From: Erwinia pyri
GTDB lineage: Bacteria > Pseudomonadota > Gammaproteobacteria > Enterobacterales > Enterobacteriaceae
Reading direction: 5' to 3'
Assembly (NCBI RefSeq): GCF_030758455.1
Contig: NZ_CP132353.1
Location: 3,596,001-3,660,000, forward strand
Length of the DNA stretch: 64,000 nt
Of the stretch, positions 54,833 to 64,000 are shown one piece after another. A program made the position numbers and the translations under genes. Numbering within the stretch: position 1 is the stretch's first letter; each line of letters starts with the position of its first letter. The notes under the pieces are model-generated. The model was given only the letters and a program-made list of their open reading frames with translations, had not been told where the DNA came from and ran no database searches.

Positions 54833-55722
54833 GTTGCCCCCAGCGCGTTATCCAGCACCCGGCAGAAGCGCATTGCCGAGAGCGTCCCGCCGTAGAACCA
54901 GACCTGAGGCACCAGGCGGAAACGGTTTTCCCGCACAAACGGCATCGACTGCCAGAGTGGCGCAGCAGCGATCTGCTGCATAATGGCATCATCGCCATGA
55001 CCGAAACAGACAACTTCTGCTTCGCGGATAGCAGCCAGTCGCTCAATGCCTACCACGGTGCTTCCCCAGTAAGTGGTTTCGCCATGCCAGGCATTTTCAA
55101 TGCCCAGCGCTTCCATCACTTCCAGAAACAGGCTCCCTTTGCCAAACACCATTGCATGTCGGGTATCCAGGAAGGAGATCAACAGCATGGGCCGCTGTAC
55201 TCTGGCAGCCTGCCGGGCTTTGGCCTCGGCAATAAACGCGTCAAATTCAGCAAGGTGTTGCCGGGCCTGCTCAAGGCGACCGATTTTTTCAGCGAGCTGC
55301 AGCAGCGATTCGCGGGCAACGGTCAGCGGCTTACCGCTCTCATTGCTGAAGGCAAATCCCATGCCGGGTGCAATTTTCTCAAGGGTTTCAGGAGAAGGCC
55401 CATAGCCTGAGGAGTAGACGATCAGCGACGGTTTCATCTGGATCATCAGTTCGATATTGGGTTCGGTACGCAGCCCCACATCCACCGTCGAGGCGGGTAA
55501 TGCTGGCTCCCCCACCCACAGCTGATAATTGTACAGCTCTGCGGCCCCCATCGGCGGCACGCCCAGCGCCATCAGCATCTCGGTGGGACGCCACTCCAGG
55601 CTGATAATACGTTTAAGATCCACCGGCTGCTCCGCCTGAGCACGCCAGGCAGGAACAAGAGGAGCGAGCGCCATCGCCATCAGCAGGCGGCGACGAAAAT
55701 AATCTGGCATAAACAGACCCAT
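54829..55722 (-). CDS. fhuD: Ferrichrome-binding periplasmic protein FhuD
   Basis: FhuD carries iron-hydroxamates from FhuA to FhuB. The 297-residue precursor (E. coli 296) has a twin-arginine type signal with RRRLL at 10-14 followed by MAMALAPLVPAWRAQA, and the family segments DVGLRTEPNIELM near 82-94 and SSGYGPSPETLEKIAPG near 105-121. E. coli FhuD is a Tat substrate. The start at 55722 is three bases after the fhuC stop; ATG 55710, four codons later, is a possible alternative. Confidence 0.95.
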   Translation of the reverse strand: MGLFMPDYFRRRLLMAMALAPLVPAWRAQAEQPVDLKRIISLEWRPTEMLMALGVPPMGAAELYNYQLWVGEPALPASTVDVGLRTEPNIELMIQMKPSLIVYSSGYGPSPETLEKIAPGMGFAFSNESGKPLTVARESLLQLAEKIGRLEQARQHLAEFDAFIAEAKARQAARVQRPMLLISFLDTRHAMVFGKGSLFLEVMEALGIENAWHGETTYWGSTVVGIERLAAIREAEVVCFGHGDDAIMQQIAAAPLWQSMPFVRENRFRLVPQVWFYGGTLSAMRFCRVLDNALGAT

Positions 55723-55725
55723 CCG

Positions 55726-56520
55726 TCAGTAAACAAAACTCACCGGCGAACCGCCATTAGGGTGAGGCAGGATCCCCATAGGGATGCCGTAAATTTTATC
55801 CAGCACGCTGCTCTGCATAATCGCCGGAGCGTCGCCCTGTGCAATCATACCGCCGTGACGAAGCGCTATCAGGTGGTCACAGTAGCGAGCCGCCATGTTG
55901 ATATCATGCAGCACCGCTATCACCGTCAGGCCGCGCTCGCGGCTCAGACGCTGGATCAACGCCAGCACCTCAACCTGATGCGCAATATCTAACGCCGAGG
56001 TTGGTTCATCCAGCAGCAGGCAGCGGCTGTTTTGCGCCACCAGCATCGCTATCCAGGCACGCTGGCGCTCGCCGCCGGAGAGACTGTCGACCAGACGTTG
56101 TGCAAACGGCTTGAGTCCCACCAGCGAGATCGCCTCCTCCACACGCTCACGATCTTCTGCGCCATAGCGGCCCAGCGCCCCATGCCAGGGATAGCGGCCC
56201 ATCGACACCAGCTCACGCACCGTCATTCCTTCTGCCGCAGGCAGCTGCTGCGGCAGGTAGGCGACCTCACGGGCAAACGCTTTACCTGGCCACTCAGCAA
56301 GGGCTTTACCGTTCAGCAGCACCTGCCCTTTTGAAGCTGGCTGATGCCGCCCAAGTAGCTTGAGTAAGGTCGATTTTCCGGAGCCGTTATGGCCGATCAG
56401 CCCACAAACTTTTCCGGCGGGAAAAGTCAGCGACAGCGGTTGCAATAACGTCCGCCCAGGGACGGTAAAAGCAGCGTTATCCAGCGTGAAGGTTGTTTCT
56501 GTAGCATGCGGATGAGACAT
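55726..56520 (-). CDS. fhuC: Ferrichrome ABC transporter ATP-binding protein FhuC
   Basis: FhuC is the ATPase for hydroxamate siderophore import. The 264-residue protein (E. coli 265) has Walker A GHNGSGKST at 43-51, the signature SLSGGERQRAW near 146-156, and Walker B with CLLLDEPTSALD near 167-178. It starts 48 bases after fhuA and its stop lies three bases before fhuD. Confidence 0.97.
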   Translation of the reverse strand: MSHPHATETTFTLDNAAFTVPGRTLLQPLSLTFPAGKVCGLIGHNGSGKSTLLKLLGRHQPASKGQVLLNGKALAEWPGKAFAREVAYLPQQLPAAEGMTVRELVSMGRYPWHGALGRYGAEDRERVEEAISLVGLKPFAQRLVDSLSGGERQRAWIAMLVAQNSRCLLLDEPTSALDIAHQVEVLALIQRLSRERGLTVIAVLHDINMAARYCDHLIALRHGGMIAQGDAPAIMQSSVLDKIYGIPMGILPHPNGGSPVSFVY

Positions 56521-56568
56521 AGCGGTCTTCTGATTGGAGGGCGCAGCGAACCGCGCCCGATATAAAGA

Positions 56569-58764
56569 TTAGAAACGGAAGGTTGCGGTACCGACCACCT
56601 GACGTTCTGCGCCCCAATAGCAGGCATAGTCACGATAGCAGCTCGCAACGTAATCGCGATCGAACAGATTGTTGACGTTCACCGCTAAAGAAGAACCCGG
56701 CAAACCAAAACGTCCGAGGTCATATTTGACCAGGGCGTTAACAGTGGTATAGCTGGCTACGTTGAAGTTTTGGTTGTTATTAGCGCCGGTGCTGTAAAGC
56801 CCTTTGCTCTCCCCAACGTAACGTACGCCAGCACCTACCGTCAGGCCAGACAACGCGGTTTCATTGAAGGTGTAATCTGTCCACAAAGAGGCCATGTTCT
56901 CAGGCACCTGAACCGGCGTTCTCCCTTTGAGCAGCGTATCGTGAGTATATTCAGCATCGGTGTAGGTATAAGAAGCCATAACGTTAACGTTGGCGTTAAC
57001 CGCAGCTTTCGCTTCAAGCTCAACACCACGGGAGCGGATTTCTCCTCCCTGATTACTAAACTGCTGCTGCTGCGGATCGGCCGTCAGATTTTTGGTTTTC
57101 GTCAGCTGATAAACCGCACCGGTAATAACGATGGGACGATCTTTCGGTACATATTTCACCCCGGCTTCATACTGTTTGGCCCTTGAAGGATCAAACGGCT
57201 GCCCCTGGGCGTTGGTGCCGGAAGTAGGAATAAAGGATTCGCTGTAGCTGAAGTAAGGTGCAACGCCGTTATCAAAGACGTAATTCAGGCCACCGCGCCA
57301 GGTGAAAGCCTGATCGTGATTTTTCGTCAGGCTGTCGCCGTTACGGTTAAGGGCGGATGTCATCGCATAATCGTAACGGCCGCCCAGCGTCATTACCCAG
57401 CGATCCCACTCCAGCTGATCCTGCGCGTACAGGCCGGTCTGTTCCTGCTTGTTGAGATAGTGGTAAGGGAAGTTCAGCGCATAGCTGTCGTTACCATATT
57501 GCGGATTCAGTGCGCTCAGCGAAGCAGCGGAGCCAAAATAGCCGTCAATATCATTCCGGGTACGCTGATAATCCACGCCCAGCAATAACGTATGATCCAC
57601 AGCACCGGTAGCAAATTTGGCCTGCACCTGATTATCGAGCGCAAACTGGTTTAGCGTCTCTTCAGAAAGCGCCACACCGCGGGTAATGGCGTTAGTGGTG
57701 GTATCAAAACCGTTACCGTAGATGCTGCGATAGTCGGTACGCAGGTCGGCATAACGTAAATTCTGACGCACGGTCCAGGTATCGTTGAAGCTGTGCGAGA
57801 AGTTATAGCCAATCATCTTGGTGTTGCGGGAGATTTTGTTGCTGGCTTCGCCTTCATCAAAATCGGTTGGCAACTTATGCTGATTACCATTGCCATCCGT
57901 GATAGGGACAACGGTGCCCTGACGAGGCAACCAGCCGTAATAACCCGTTTGAGGTTCGTTCTGGAAATAGGTCAACAGCGTAAAATTGGTATTCGCATCA
58001 GGCTGCCAGCTGAAGGAAGGCGCAACGGTGTAACGCTTCTCCTTCTGCATATCCTGCTGTGCATCCTGGCTGCGCGCCAGGCCGGTCAGCCGGTAGGAGT
58101 AAACGCCGTCATCATCAATGGCGCCACCAAAGTCAAAACCGGTTGAAAACAGGTTATCGGTGCCCATCCTGAACTGTACTTCACGCAGCGTTTCTGTTGT
58201 TGGACGCTTGCTGACCAGGGAAACGACACCGCCTGGGTTACTTTTGCCATAAAGCACGGAGACAGGACCGCGAAGCAGTTCAGCGCGCTCAAGGAAGTAG
58301 GGATCGATGGCAAACTCAGAGTAGTTATCTCCCTGAAGTTTAAGCCCGTCTAAATATTGATTGGTATTTGTCTCGCTGAAGCCACGAATAGACAGGGCAT
58401 CAATGACGTCAGAGCTGCCGCGATTGCCTGTGAGAACACCCGGCGTATAGTCAAACGCGCCTTTTACGGTCGTGACCGCATGCAGATCCATCTCTTCTCT
58501 GGTCACCACAGACACGGACTGGGGGTTCTTCTCAATCGGCGTGTCGGTTTTGGTGCCCGTCGCGCTCTGCTTTGCAGCGATGGTCGGGGCGGGACCCCAG
58601 GCACTCTCCTGCGGCACGGCGCTCCCGGCGCTGGCATTCACGGTAATAGTCTCTTCGCCAGCAGCAAAAGCGGAGGAGGAGAGGCTCAGCGCAACAAGCA
58701 CTGCCAGCCGACGTTTTGAGGTTTTCACTGGCAAAAGCAAAGGATTAAAAGACAAAGTAGCCAT
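56569..58764 (-). CDS. fhuA: Ferrichrome-type TonB-dependent outer-membrane receptor FhuA
   Basis: FhuA takes up iron-ferrichrome across the outer membrane with TonB energy. The 731-residue precursor (E. coli 747) has a signal peptide ending near AFAAG (about residue 35), TonB box ETITVNA at about 38-44, the plug domain (to about 190), and a 22-strand barrel ending in WGAERQVVGTATFRF. The cysteine pair in SCYRDYACYWG near 706-716 matches E. coli. A Fur-like site lies upstream. It is the first gene of fhuACDB. Strain-specific ligand range, including phage or colicin use, cannot be judged. Confidence 0.95.
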   Translation of the reverse strand: MATLSFNPLLLPVKTSKRRLAVLVALSLSSSAFAAGEETITVNASAGSAVPQESAWGPAPTIAAKQSATGTKTDTPIEKNPQSVSVVTREEMDLHAVTTVKGAFDYTPGVLTGNRGSSDVIDALSIRGFSETNTNQYLDGLKLQGDNYSEFAIDPYFLERAELLRGPVSVLYGKSNPGGVVSLVSKRPTTETLREVQFRMGTDNLFSTGFDFGGAIDDDGVYSYRLTGLARSQDAQQDMQKEKRYTVAPSFSWQPDANTNFTLLTYFQNEPQTGYYGWLPRQGTVVPITDGNGNQHKLPTDFDEGEASNKISRNTKMIGYNFSHSFNDTWTVRQNLRYADLRTDYRSIYGNGFDTTTNAITRGVALSEETLNQFALDNQVQAKFATGAVDHTLLLGVDYQRTRNDIDGYFGSAASLSALNPQYGNDSYALNFPYHYLNKQEQTGLYAQDQLEWDRWVMTLGGRYDYAMTSALNRNGDSLTKNHDQAFTWRGGLNYVFDNGVAPYFSYSESFIPTSGTNAQGQPFDPSRAKQYEAGVKYVPKDRPIVITGAVYQLTKTKNLTADPQQQQFSNQGGEIRSRGVELEAKAAVNANVNVMASYTYTDAEYTHDTLLKGRTPVQVPENMASLWTDYTFNETALSGLTVGAGVRYVGESKGLYSTGANNNQNFNVASYTTVNALVKYDLGRFGLPGSSLAVNVNNLFDRDYVASCYRDYACYWGAERQVVGTATFRF

Positions 58765-58804
58765 TTTGCATTTCTCTGGATGAGATTAACGGAATGTAAA
58801 CGTA

Positions 58805-58823
58805 AACGAGAATTATTATTATA
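58805..58823 (-). promoter_or_regulatory. Fur-box-like site before fhuA
   Basis: The 19-base minus-strand site TATAATAATAATTCTCGTT matches the Fur consensus GATAATGATAATCATTATC at 12 of 19 positions and resembles the E. coli fhuA Fur site. TATAAT within it can act as the -10 box, so Fe-Fur binding would block RNA polymerase. It ends about 40 bases before the ATG. The rest of 58765-58998 holds nothing else I can support. Confidence 0.65.
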
Positions 58824-58998
58824 ACGATTGGATAATATGCGAATTAACGGCGCTACTGCAAGCAGAAATCCCTTGCCAGCAGGCCAAATGCCGCAGGAAT
58901 AACCCGATGTAAAATGTGGGAAATAACGGGGTAACTGTGAGGTTAAGCTGAAACGTACAAATGTGAGGTTTTCGTAACGGCTGTGCAGAGTAGCGGGC

Positions 58999-59025
58999 AA
59001 AAAAAACCGGCTCACCAGGAGCCGG
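58999..59025 (-). terminator. Rho-independent terminator of mrcB
   Basis: On the minus strand GAGCCGG... pairs as CCGGCTC-CTGGT-GAGCCGG, followed by eight T, about 18 bases after the mrcB stop. It separates mrcB from fhuA on the same strand. Confidence 0.9.
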
Positions 59026-59043
59026 CTTGTTCAGGTGGGGAAA

Positions 59044-61533
59044 TTACTTGCCGAACATATCCTTGATCCAGCCCGCCACACCGTCGCTGTCTTTCTGCTC
59101 GTCCTGCTGCTGCTGTTGCTGCTGAACCTGCTGTTGCTGCTGCTGGCAGAGTGCGTTGGCATCAGTGGTCCAGACCGGCAGAGTGCGCCAGGCGCTGCTG
59201 CCCGTACCACAAACGAAGTTACCCGCTGAGTCCACGGTCATCGGCGCAATATCCTCCGGCGGCGTTGGGTTCAGCGGCATGGGTGCCTGATTATCCAGAT
59301 AGCGACGGTAAATCTGCATCGCCCCGCTTGCTCCGTAGAGTTTGGTCGGCTGGTTGTTGTCACGGCCTACCCAGGTGATAGCCACTTCTTTGCCATCCAC
59401 GCCGGCAAACCAGCTGTCAACCAGGTTGTTGGTGGTACCGGTTTTGCCTGCCAGATGCGCCTTAGGATAGCGGGCACCTAACGCGCGCGCCGTACCGTGA
59501 TCGGCGACCTGCTGCATGGTATAGAGCGTCAGATAGGCTGCCTGAGCCGGAACGGCGCGTTCAGCCTGAGGGAAGCTCTGATAGAGCACCGTGCCATCTT
59601 CAGCAATCACTGAACGCAGCGCCGAGAGTGGCGCCCGGTTACCGCCGCTGGCAATGGTCTGGAACGCCTGAGCCACTTCAATCGGCGTCAGGTTCAGCGC
59701 CCCCAGCAGCATGGCGGGTACCGCCTGCAGCTGATCTTTGTTCACGCCCAGTTTGGTCCAGGTATCCACCACCTGTGGCAGACCCAGCGTCATCCCGAGG
59801 TTAACGGTTGGCACGTTCATGGAGTTGGTTAACGCATCCACCAGCATTACCTGCCCGCTGAAGCGCTTGTCATCGTTCTGCGGTTTCCAGATCGAGCCGT
59901 TAGGCTGTTTCAGCGCAATCGGGTTATCGGCAATCCAGCTGTTCAGACGATACTTGTCCGGCTGGCTGAGTGCTGTCAGATAGGTCGCTGGTTTAGCCAG
60001 AGAACCAATAGAGCGGCGAGCCTGCAGCGCACGGTTATAGCCCGCAAACTGCGGATCGGCTCCGCCTACCATCGCGCGCACTTCACCGCTGAAGCGGTCA
60101 ACCACCACCATCGCTGTTTCCAGGTCTTTCAGCCCACGCTGCTTACGCAGCGTCGGGATACCATCCTCTACCGACTTCTCGGCAGCATCCTGGGAAACCG
60201 GATCCATCGTGGTGAAGATTTTCACGCCGGAGAGATCTTTTACCTTGTCGCCAAGCTTAGCCTGCAGTTCGTTACGTACCATCTGCATAAAGGCTGGCTG
60301 CGGGGTGATCACCCCACCCTTCGGCTGTACCCCCAGCGGCCGTGCACTGAGCATGTCGTACAGCTCCTGGTCGATCACTTTCTGCTGTTGCAGCAGGCGC
60401 AGCACCAGATTGCGGCGCTCCAGCGCCAGTTGCGGGTTACGCCACGGGTTATAGAGCGAGGCCCCTTTCACCATTCCTACCAACAGCGCCTGCTGATCGA
60501 GGCTCAGCTCATCAACCGGACGACCGAAGTAGTAGAGGCTCGCCAGCGGGAAGCCACGGATCTGATCGTTACCCGCCTGACCGAGATAGACTTCGTTCAG
60601 GTAGAGTTCAAGGATGCGGTCCTTGCTGTAACGTGCATCCATGATCAGCGCCATGTACGCTTCGTTGGCTTTACGCCACAGCGAACGTTTGTTGGTCAGG
60701 AAGAGGTTTTTCACCAGCTGCTGCGTTAAGGTACTGCCGCCCTGCACCGCTCTTCCGGCGGTAATGTTTGCCAGGAACGCGCGACCAATCGAGTAGAGGC
60801 TGATGCCATCATGCTGATAGAAGTGACGATCTTCCGTAGCAACCAGCGTATCCACCAGCAGATCGGGGAAGCCAGCACGCGGCACAAACAGACGCTGCTC
60901 GCCGTTTGGCGACTGCAGCATGGTGATCAGTCGCGGATCGAGACGGAAGAAGCCGAAATCACGGCCGCTGTCGAGGTTTTTGATCTCGCTCAGGGTGTCG
61001 CCGCTGAAGCTGAGCTGCGCGCGGATCTGCCCTTCTTTACTGTCCGGGAAATCAAACGGACGACGGATCATCTCAATGCTGTTGGCCTGCACGGTGAATT
61101 CGCCGGGACGAGTCATCTTGGTGACCTGGCGATACTGCGTGCCTTCCAGCAGAGCGATCATCTCTTTCTTGTTGTAGGACATGCCCGGCTCAAGATTGAC
61201 CATGCGGCCATAGACCGTGGCCGGAAGCTGCCAGACTTTGCCATCAATGCGGCTGCGAATTTGTGAGTCGAGGTAAACCCCGTACACGGCCATCAGCACG
61301 ATAAAGACCAGCAGCAGCTTAATCAGCAAGCTCAGCCAGCCTCTTTTCTTACCCGATGGTCGCCCTTTTCCTTTACGTGGCACCGGTTTTACCTCCTCGT
61401 TATCGTTGTCATCATCCTGAAAATCATCAAAATCATCGTGCTCCTCGTCCCTGCGGCGACCTCGGCCCGCCACTTTGCGCGGGGGTTTGGGCTGTTTTCC
61501 TTTGCGCCCAATAGGTTCGCGATCGTCAGACAT
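59044..61533 (-). CDS. mrcB: Penicillin-binding protein 1B
   Basis: PBP1B polymerises and cross-links peptidoglycan. The 829-residue protein (E. coli 844) has a charged cytoplasmic tail (1-65), one membrane span (about 66-86), a UB2H domain for LpoB (about 105-195), a GT51 glycosyltransferase with E234 in [11 protein letters not shown], and a transpeptidase with active S511 in SLAKP and a KTGTTNN box. The last 35 residues are unusually glutamine-rich (runs of six and seven Q). It precedes a terminator and lies next to hrpB, as in E. coli. Confidence 0.97.
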   Translation of the reverse strand: MSDDREPIGRKGKQPKPPRKVAGRGRRRDEEHDDFDDFQDDDNDNEEVKPVPRKGKGRPSGKKRGWLSLLIKLLLVFIVLMAVYGVYLDSQIRSRIDGKVWQLPATVYGRMVNLEPGMSYNKKEMIALLEGTQYRQVTKMTRPGEFTVQANSIEMIRRPFDFPDSKEGQIRAQLSFSGDTLSEIKNLDSGRDFGFFRLDPRLITMLQSPNGEQRLFVPRAGFPDLLVDTLVATEDRHFYQHDGISLYSIGRAFLANITAGRAVQGGSTLTQQLVKNLFLTNKRSLWRKANEAYMALIMDARYSKDRILELYLNEVYLGQAGNDQIRGFPLASLYYFGRPVDELSLDQQALLVGMVKGASLYNPWRNPQLALERRNLVLRLLQQQKVIDQELYDMLSARPLGVQPKGGVITPQPAFMQMVRNELQAKLGDKVKDLSGVKIFTTMDPVSQDAAEKSVEDGIPTLRKQRGLKDLETAMVVVDRFSGEVRAMVGGADPQFAGYNRALQARRSIGSLAKPATYLTALSQPDKYRLNSWIADNPIALKQPNGSIWKPQNDDKRFSGQVMLVDALTNSMNVPTVNLGMTLGLPQVVDTWTKLGVNKDQLQAVPAMLLGALNLTPIEVAQAFQTIASGGNRAPLSALRSVIAEDGTVLYQSFPQAERAVPAQAAYLTLYTMQQVADHGTARALGARYPKAHLAGKTGTTNNLVDSWFAGVDGKEVAITWVGRDNNQPTKLYGASGAMQIYRRYLDNQAPMPLNPTPPEDIAPMTVDSAGNFVCGTGSSAWRTLPVWTTDANALCQQQQQQVQQQQQQQDEQKDSDGVAGWIKDMFGK

Positions 61534-61640
61534 GCGTTTTCATTCTCCAGGAACTGCCGTCGGCAGGGCCGACTACTTTGTTCTTCGTCAGTTGGCTTCG
61601 GAACGGGAACCTTCCGAAACAGGAACTCCGGCGTCTTCGT

Positions 61641-64000
61641 TCAGGAAGGCGCAGAAAACTTTTTAGTGCGCCGCGTGGGCAGCGCGGTGGCCGGATCGTC
61701 CGGCCAGGCGTGTTTGGGGTAGCGGCCTTTCATCTCTTTCTGCACCTCACGGTATGCGCCCTGCCAGAACCCGGCTAAATCGCGGGTAATCTGCAATGGT
61801 CGCTGCGCGGGTGAGAGCAGCTCAAGCACCAGCGGTACACGCCCATTGGCTACCAAAGGGGTTTGCGCTTCGCCAAACATCTCCTGCAGGCGAACGGCCA
61901 GCGCCGGGGGCTTCTCTTCGTCATAGCGAATGGGAAGCCGGCTTCCGGTCGGCACAGTGTAATGAGTTGGCAGACGACTATCCAGTTGCTGGCGCTGTGA
62001 CCATGTGAGCAATTGTAATAAAGCGCCGAAGGCATCAAGCTGTTTCAGCCCCCTGGCATCACGCACGCCGCGCATCGCAGGCAGCAGCCACTGCTCCAGC
62101 GAGTCCAGCAGATCCGCCTCGCTGGCCGCTGGCCAGTTCTCTTCCGGCAGCCACTGGCGAGCACACACCAGACGGATACGCAGCTGTTCCGCCTGCGGGC
62201 TCCAGTTGAGTACCGAAAGACCTTTGCTGCGGATCCAGCGAAGCATGGCCGGATGCAGCTCCTCCTCATCCGGTTTATTCAGCGGCTGCGATTTTATCAC
62301 CAGCTCGCCAATCTGCTCGCGCCTCCAGGCACGCAGCGTGCCCCTCTCATCATCCCACTCCACTTCCGTTCGCTGTTTCAGCAGCTGAGGAGAGTGGCGG
62401 GTCAGCGCCTCTATTTCTGTCGGCAGGGCCTGAAGAATGCGGGCATCAGGCTGCGTGCTGCTCTGTAAAAGCTGCGGCACTATCAGCCATTCATAGCGGG
62501 TTAATGCTTCGTCGGTATCGAGCATCGCGCCCATGCCGTTAGCCAGCTGGTAGCGCCCTTGCGTGCCGCGCCGCCGCGCGATCCGGTCCGGAAACGCGCC
62601 CGCTAACAGGGGAGCAATAAGGTCGTTGTCCGGCGTGCCACCCTCGCTCTTGAGGCGCCGTTGCAGCTGCCTGGCCCGCTGCTGCCAGTTGGGCTGGCGG
62701 CGATGAAAACTGTCACGGAGATCGGCGCTGCCCCGCGCCGGCTCTTCCAGCATCGCGACCAGAAGCGAGGCAGTAGCCACGCTGTCCGCCTCTTTTCCGG
62801 CATCAATCAGCATCGCGGCGAAACGGGGTTCGCTGCCCAGCGTGGCCATGCTTCGCCCTTTGGTGGTCAGCATCCCGGCTTTATCCGTGGCGCCAAGCTG
62901 GTGCAGCAGCGCTCTTGCCTGGTGAAGATTGTGCTCTGGCGGCGTATCAAGCCACTGGAGCTGGCTGACGTCATGACAGCCCCATTGCAGCAGATCCAGC
63001 CAGAGTGAGGCCAAATCACTGTGCAGGATCTCTGGTTCCGCATGGGAAGCGGCACGTTCAGCCTGATCCTTCGCGGTAAGATGCAGGCAAATTCCCGGCT
63101 CCAGTCGCCCTGCTCGTCCGGCCCGCTGCGTCATGGAAGCCTGGCTGATGCGCTGCGTCTGCAGGCGGGTCAATCCGGTGCGGGTATCAAACACGCCGGT
63201 TCTTTCCAGAGTACTGTCGACAACCAAGCGGATGCCTTCAATCGTCAGGCTGGTTTCCGCAATATTGGTTGCCAGCACCACCTTACGCCGACCTGACGCG
63301 GCCGGAAGAATCGCTTTGCGCTGTTCGCTGAGCGACAGCGCGCCATATAAAGGCGTGAGATCAACATCGCTGCCCACCAGGGAGGAGAGATGCGTCTGTA
63401 CACGCTGAATTTCCCCGACGCCCGGCAGAAACAGCAGCAGGGATCCGCTCTCTTCCCGCAGCAGTTGACTGACCTGGCGCGCCACGGCTTCATCAAAGCG
63501 ATAATTGGCTGCCAGTGAGGCGTAACGGCGCTCAACGGGCCAGGCGCGGCCTTCGGAAGCGATCGCTGGCGCATCGGGCAGCAGAGTCTGCAACCGCTGA
63601 TTATCCAGCGTTGCGGACATCAGCAAAATTTTCAAATCGTCACGCAGCCCCTGCTGAACATCCAGCAGCAGCGCCAGCGCCAGATCCGCCTGCAGGCTGC
63701 GCTCGTGAAATTCATCCAGGATCACCAGCGACACCCCTTCCAGCATCGGATCCTGCTGAAGCATGCGGGTGAGGATCCCCTCGGTCACCACTTCAAGACG
63801 CGTAGCGCTGCCCACCCGGCTCTCCGAGCGCATGCGGTATCCCACGGTTTCACCCGGCTGCTCGCCCAGTATCTCCGCTAATCGCTGGGCGACATTACGC
63901 GCCGCCAGGCGGCGCGGCTCCAGCAACAGGATGCGACCAGTGAAGTCCGCCTGTTGCAGGATTTGCAGCGGCAGCCAGGTTGATTTCCCCGCACCGGTCG
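61641..64000 (-). CDS. hrpB: ATP-dependent helicase HrpB (5' truncated by window)
   Basis: HrpB is a DEAH-box RNA-helicase-like protein whose exact role in the cell is not settled. The frame runs off the right edge at 64000; about 786 codons are visible of about 810 expected, so only the start is missing. Visible parts: the end of the Walker A motif TGAGKST at the right edge, LLEPRRLAARN, the DEFHER box near 63710, and the QRAGRAGR motif VI near 63130. The C-terminal HrpB domain follows and ends in TRRTKKFSAPS. It is upstream of mrcB with a 107-base gap. Confidence 0.95.
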   Translation of the reverse strand, partial: TGAGKSTWLPLQILQQADFTGRILLLEPRRLAARNVAQRLAEILGEQPGETVGYRMRSESRVGSATRLEVVTEGILTRMLQQDPMLEGVSLVILDEFHERSLQADLALALLLDVQQGLRDDLKILLMSATLDNQRLQTLLPDAPAIASEGRAWPVERRYASLAANYRFDEAVARQVSQLLREESGSLLLFLPGVGEIQRVQTHLSSLVGSDVDLTPLYGALSLSEQRKAILPAASGRRKVVLATNIAETSLTIEGIRLVVDSTLERTGVFDTRTGLTRLQTQRISQASMTQRAGRAGRLEPGICLHLTAKDQAERAASHAEPEILHSDLASLWLDLLQWGCHDVSQLQWLDTPPEHNLHQARALLHQLGATDKAGMLTTKGRSMATLGSEPRFAAMLIDAGKEADSVATASLLVAMLEEPARGSADLRDSFHRRQPNWQQRARQLQRRLKSEGGTPDNDLIAPLLAGAFPDRIARRRGTQGRYQLANGMGAMLDTDEALTRYEWLIVPQLLQSSTQPDARILQALPTEIEALTRHSPQLLKQRTEVEWDDERGTLRAWRREQIGELVIKSQPLNKPDEEELHPAMLRWIRSKGLSVLNWSPQAEQLRIRLVCARQWLPEENWPAASEADLLDSLEQWLLPAMRGVRDARGLKQLDAFGALLQLLTWSQRQQLDSRLPTHYTVPTGSRLPIRYDEEKPPALAVRLQEMFGEAQTPLVANGRVPLVLELLSPAQRPLQITRDLAGFWQGAYREVQKEMKGRYPKHAWPDDPATALPTRRTKKFSAPS

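Noticed and set aside
56569..58764. A different siderophore receptor instead of FhuA
   Set aside because: The plug and barrel signatures, the cysteine pair near the end and the fhuCDB context fit FhuA best.

Overview
The window is a stretch of core chromosome from a gammaproteobacterium of the order Enterobacterales. The order of nearly all genes, from an rrn operon beside gmhB through to mrcB and hrpB, matches the rrsH-gmhB-metNIQ-...-fhuACDB-mrcB-hrpB segment of Escherichia coli in inverted orientation. Many proteins have exactly the E. coli length. Several small departures point away from Escherichia and towards an Erwiniaceae-type genome (Pantoea, Erwinia, Mixta or a relative): a c-type cytochrome gene next to tilS, a prepilin peptidase gene between ldcC and accA, a short NlpE, no yadS at its usual place, and diverged 16S variable regions. 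The genus is inference.

Layout. 1-3457 holds most of an rrn operon on the minus strand: the 5' part of 23S, tRNA-Ala(UGC), tRNA-Ile(GAU), 16S, and a leader with two tandem promoters and boxA. 3458-9802 holds gmhB, then metNIQ (methionine import, with MetJ boxes over its promoter), rcsF-trmO and proS. 9803-10161 is a gene-free stretch with a terminator, three 74-bp tandem repeats and a 7-bp microsatellite. 10162-17703 holds nlpE-arfB-yaeQ, divergent yaeP-rof, tilS-cytochrome c, gloA2, ldcC and a lone prepilin peptidase gene. 17704-37328 is a long minus-strand run for translation, envelope lipids and replication: rpsB-tsf, pyrH, frr, dxr, ispU-cdsA-rseP-bamA-skp-lpxD-fabZ-lpxA-lpxB-rnhB-dnaE-accA. 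37662-42857 holds map, glnD, dapD and yaeH on the plus strand. 42909-47334 holds cdaR, degP (with a sigma-E type promoter) and dgt on the minus strand. 47463-49344 holds mtnN-btuF and a small exported protein. 49379-52698 holds erpA, clcA and hemL. 52853-58764 is the fhuACDB ferrichrome uptake operon with a Fur-box-like site. 58999-64000 holds mrcB and the 5'-truncated hrpB.

The ispU-to-accA block joins undecaprenyl phosphate, CDP-diacylglycerol and lipid A synthesis, outer-membrane protein assembly (BamA, Skp), RseP, fatty-acid dehydration and malonyl-CoA supply, so envelope lipid and protein output can be co-transcribed. MetNIQ, BtuF and FhuACDB are three binding-protein-dependent uptake systems. 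RcsF, NlpE, RseP and DegP are envelope-stress components.

I found no clearly new multi-gene system. The parts that differ from the conserved backbone are small: the downstream-of-proS repeats, the single-domain NlpE, the orphan prepilin peptidase, the tilS-linked cytochrome c, the small exported protein downstream of btuF, and a glutamine-rich tail on PBP1B. No insertion sequence, phage gene, CRISPR array or transposase was seen.
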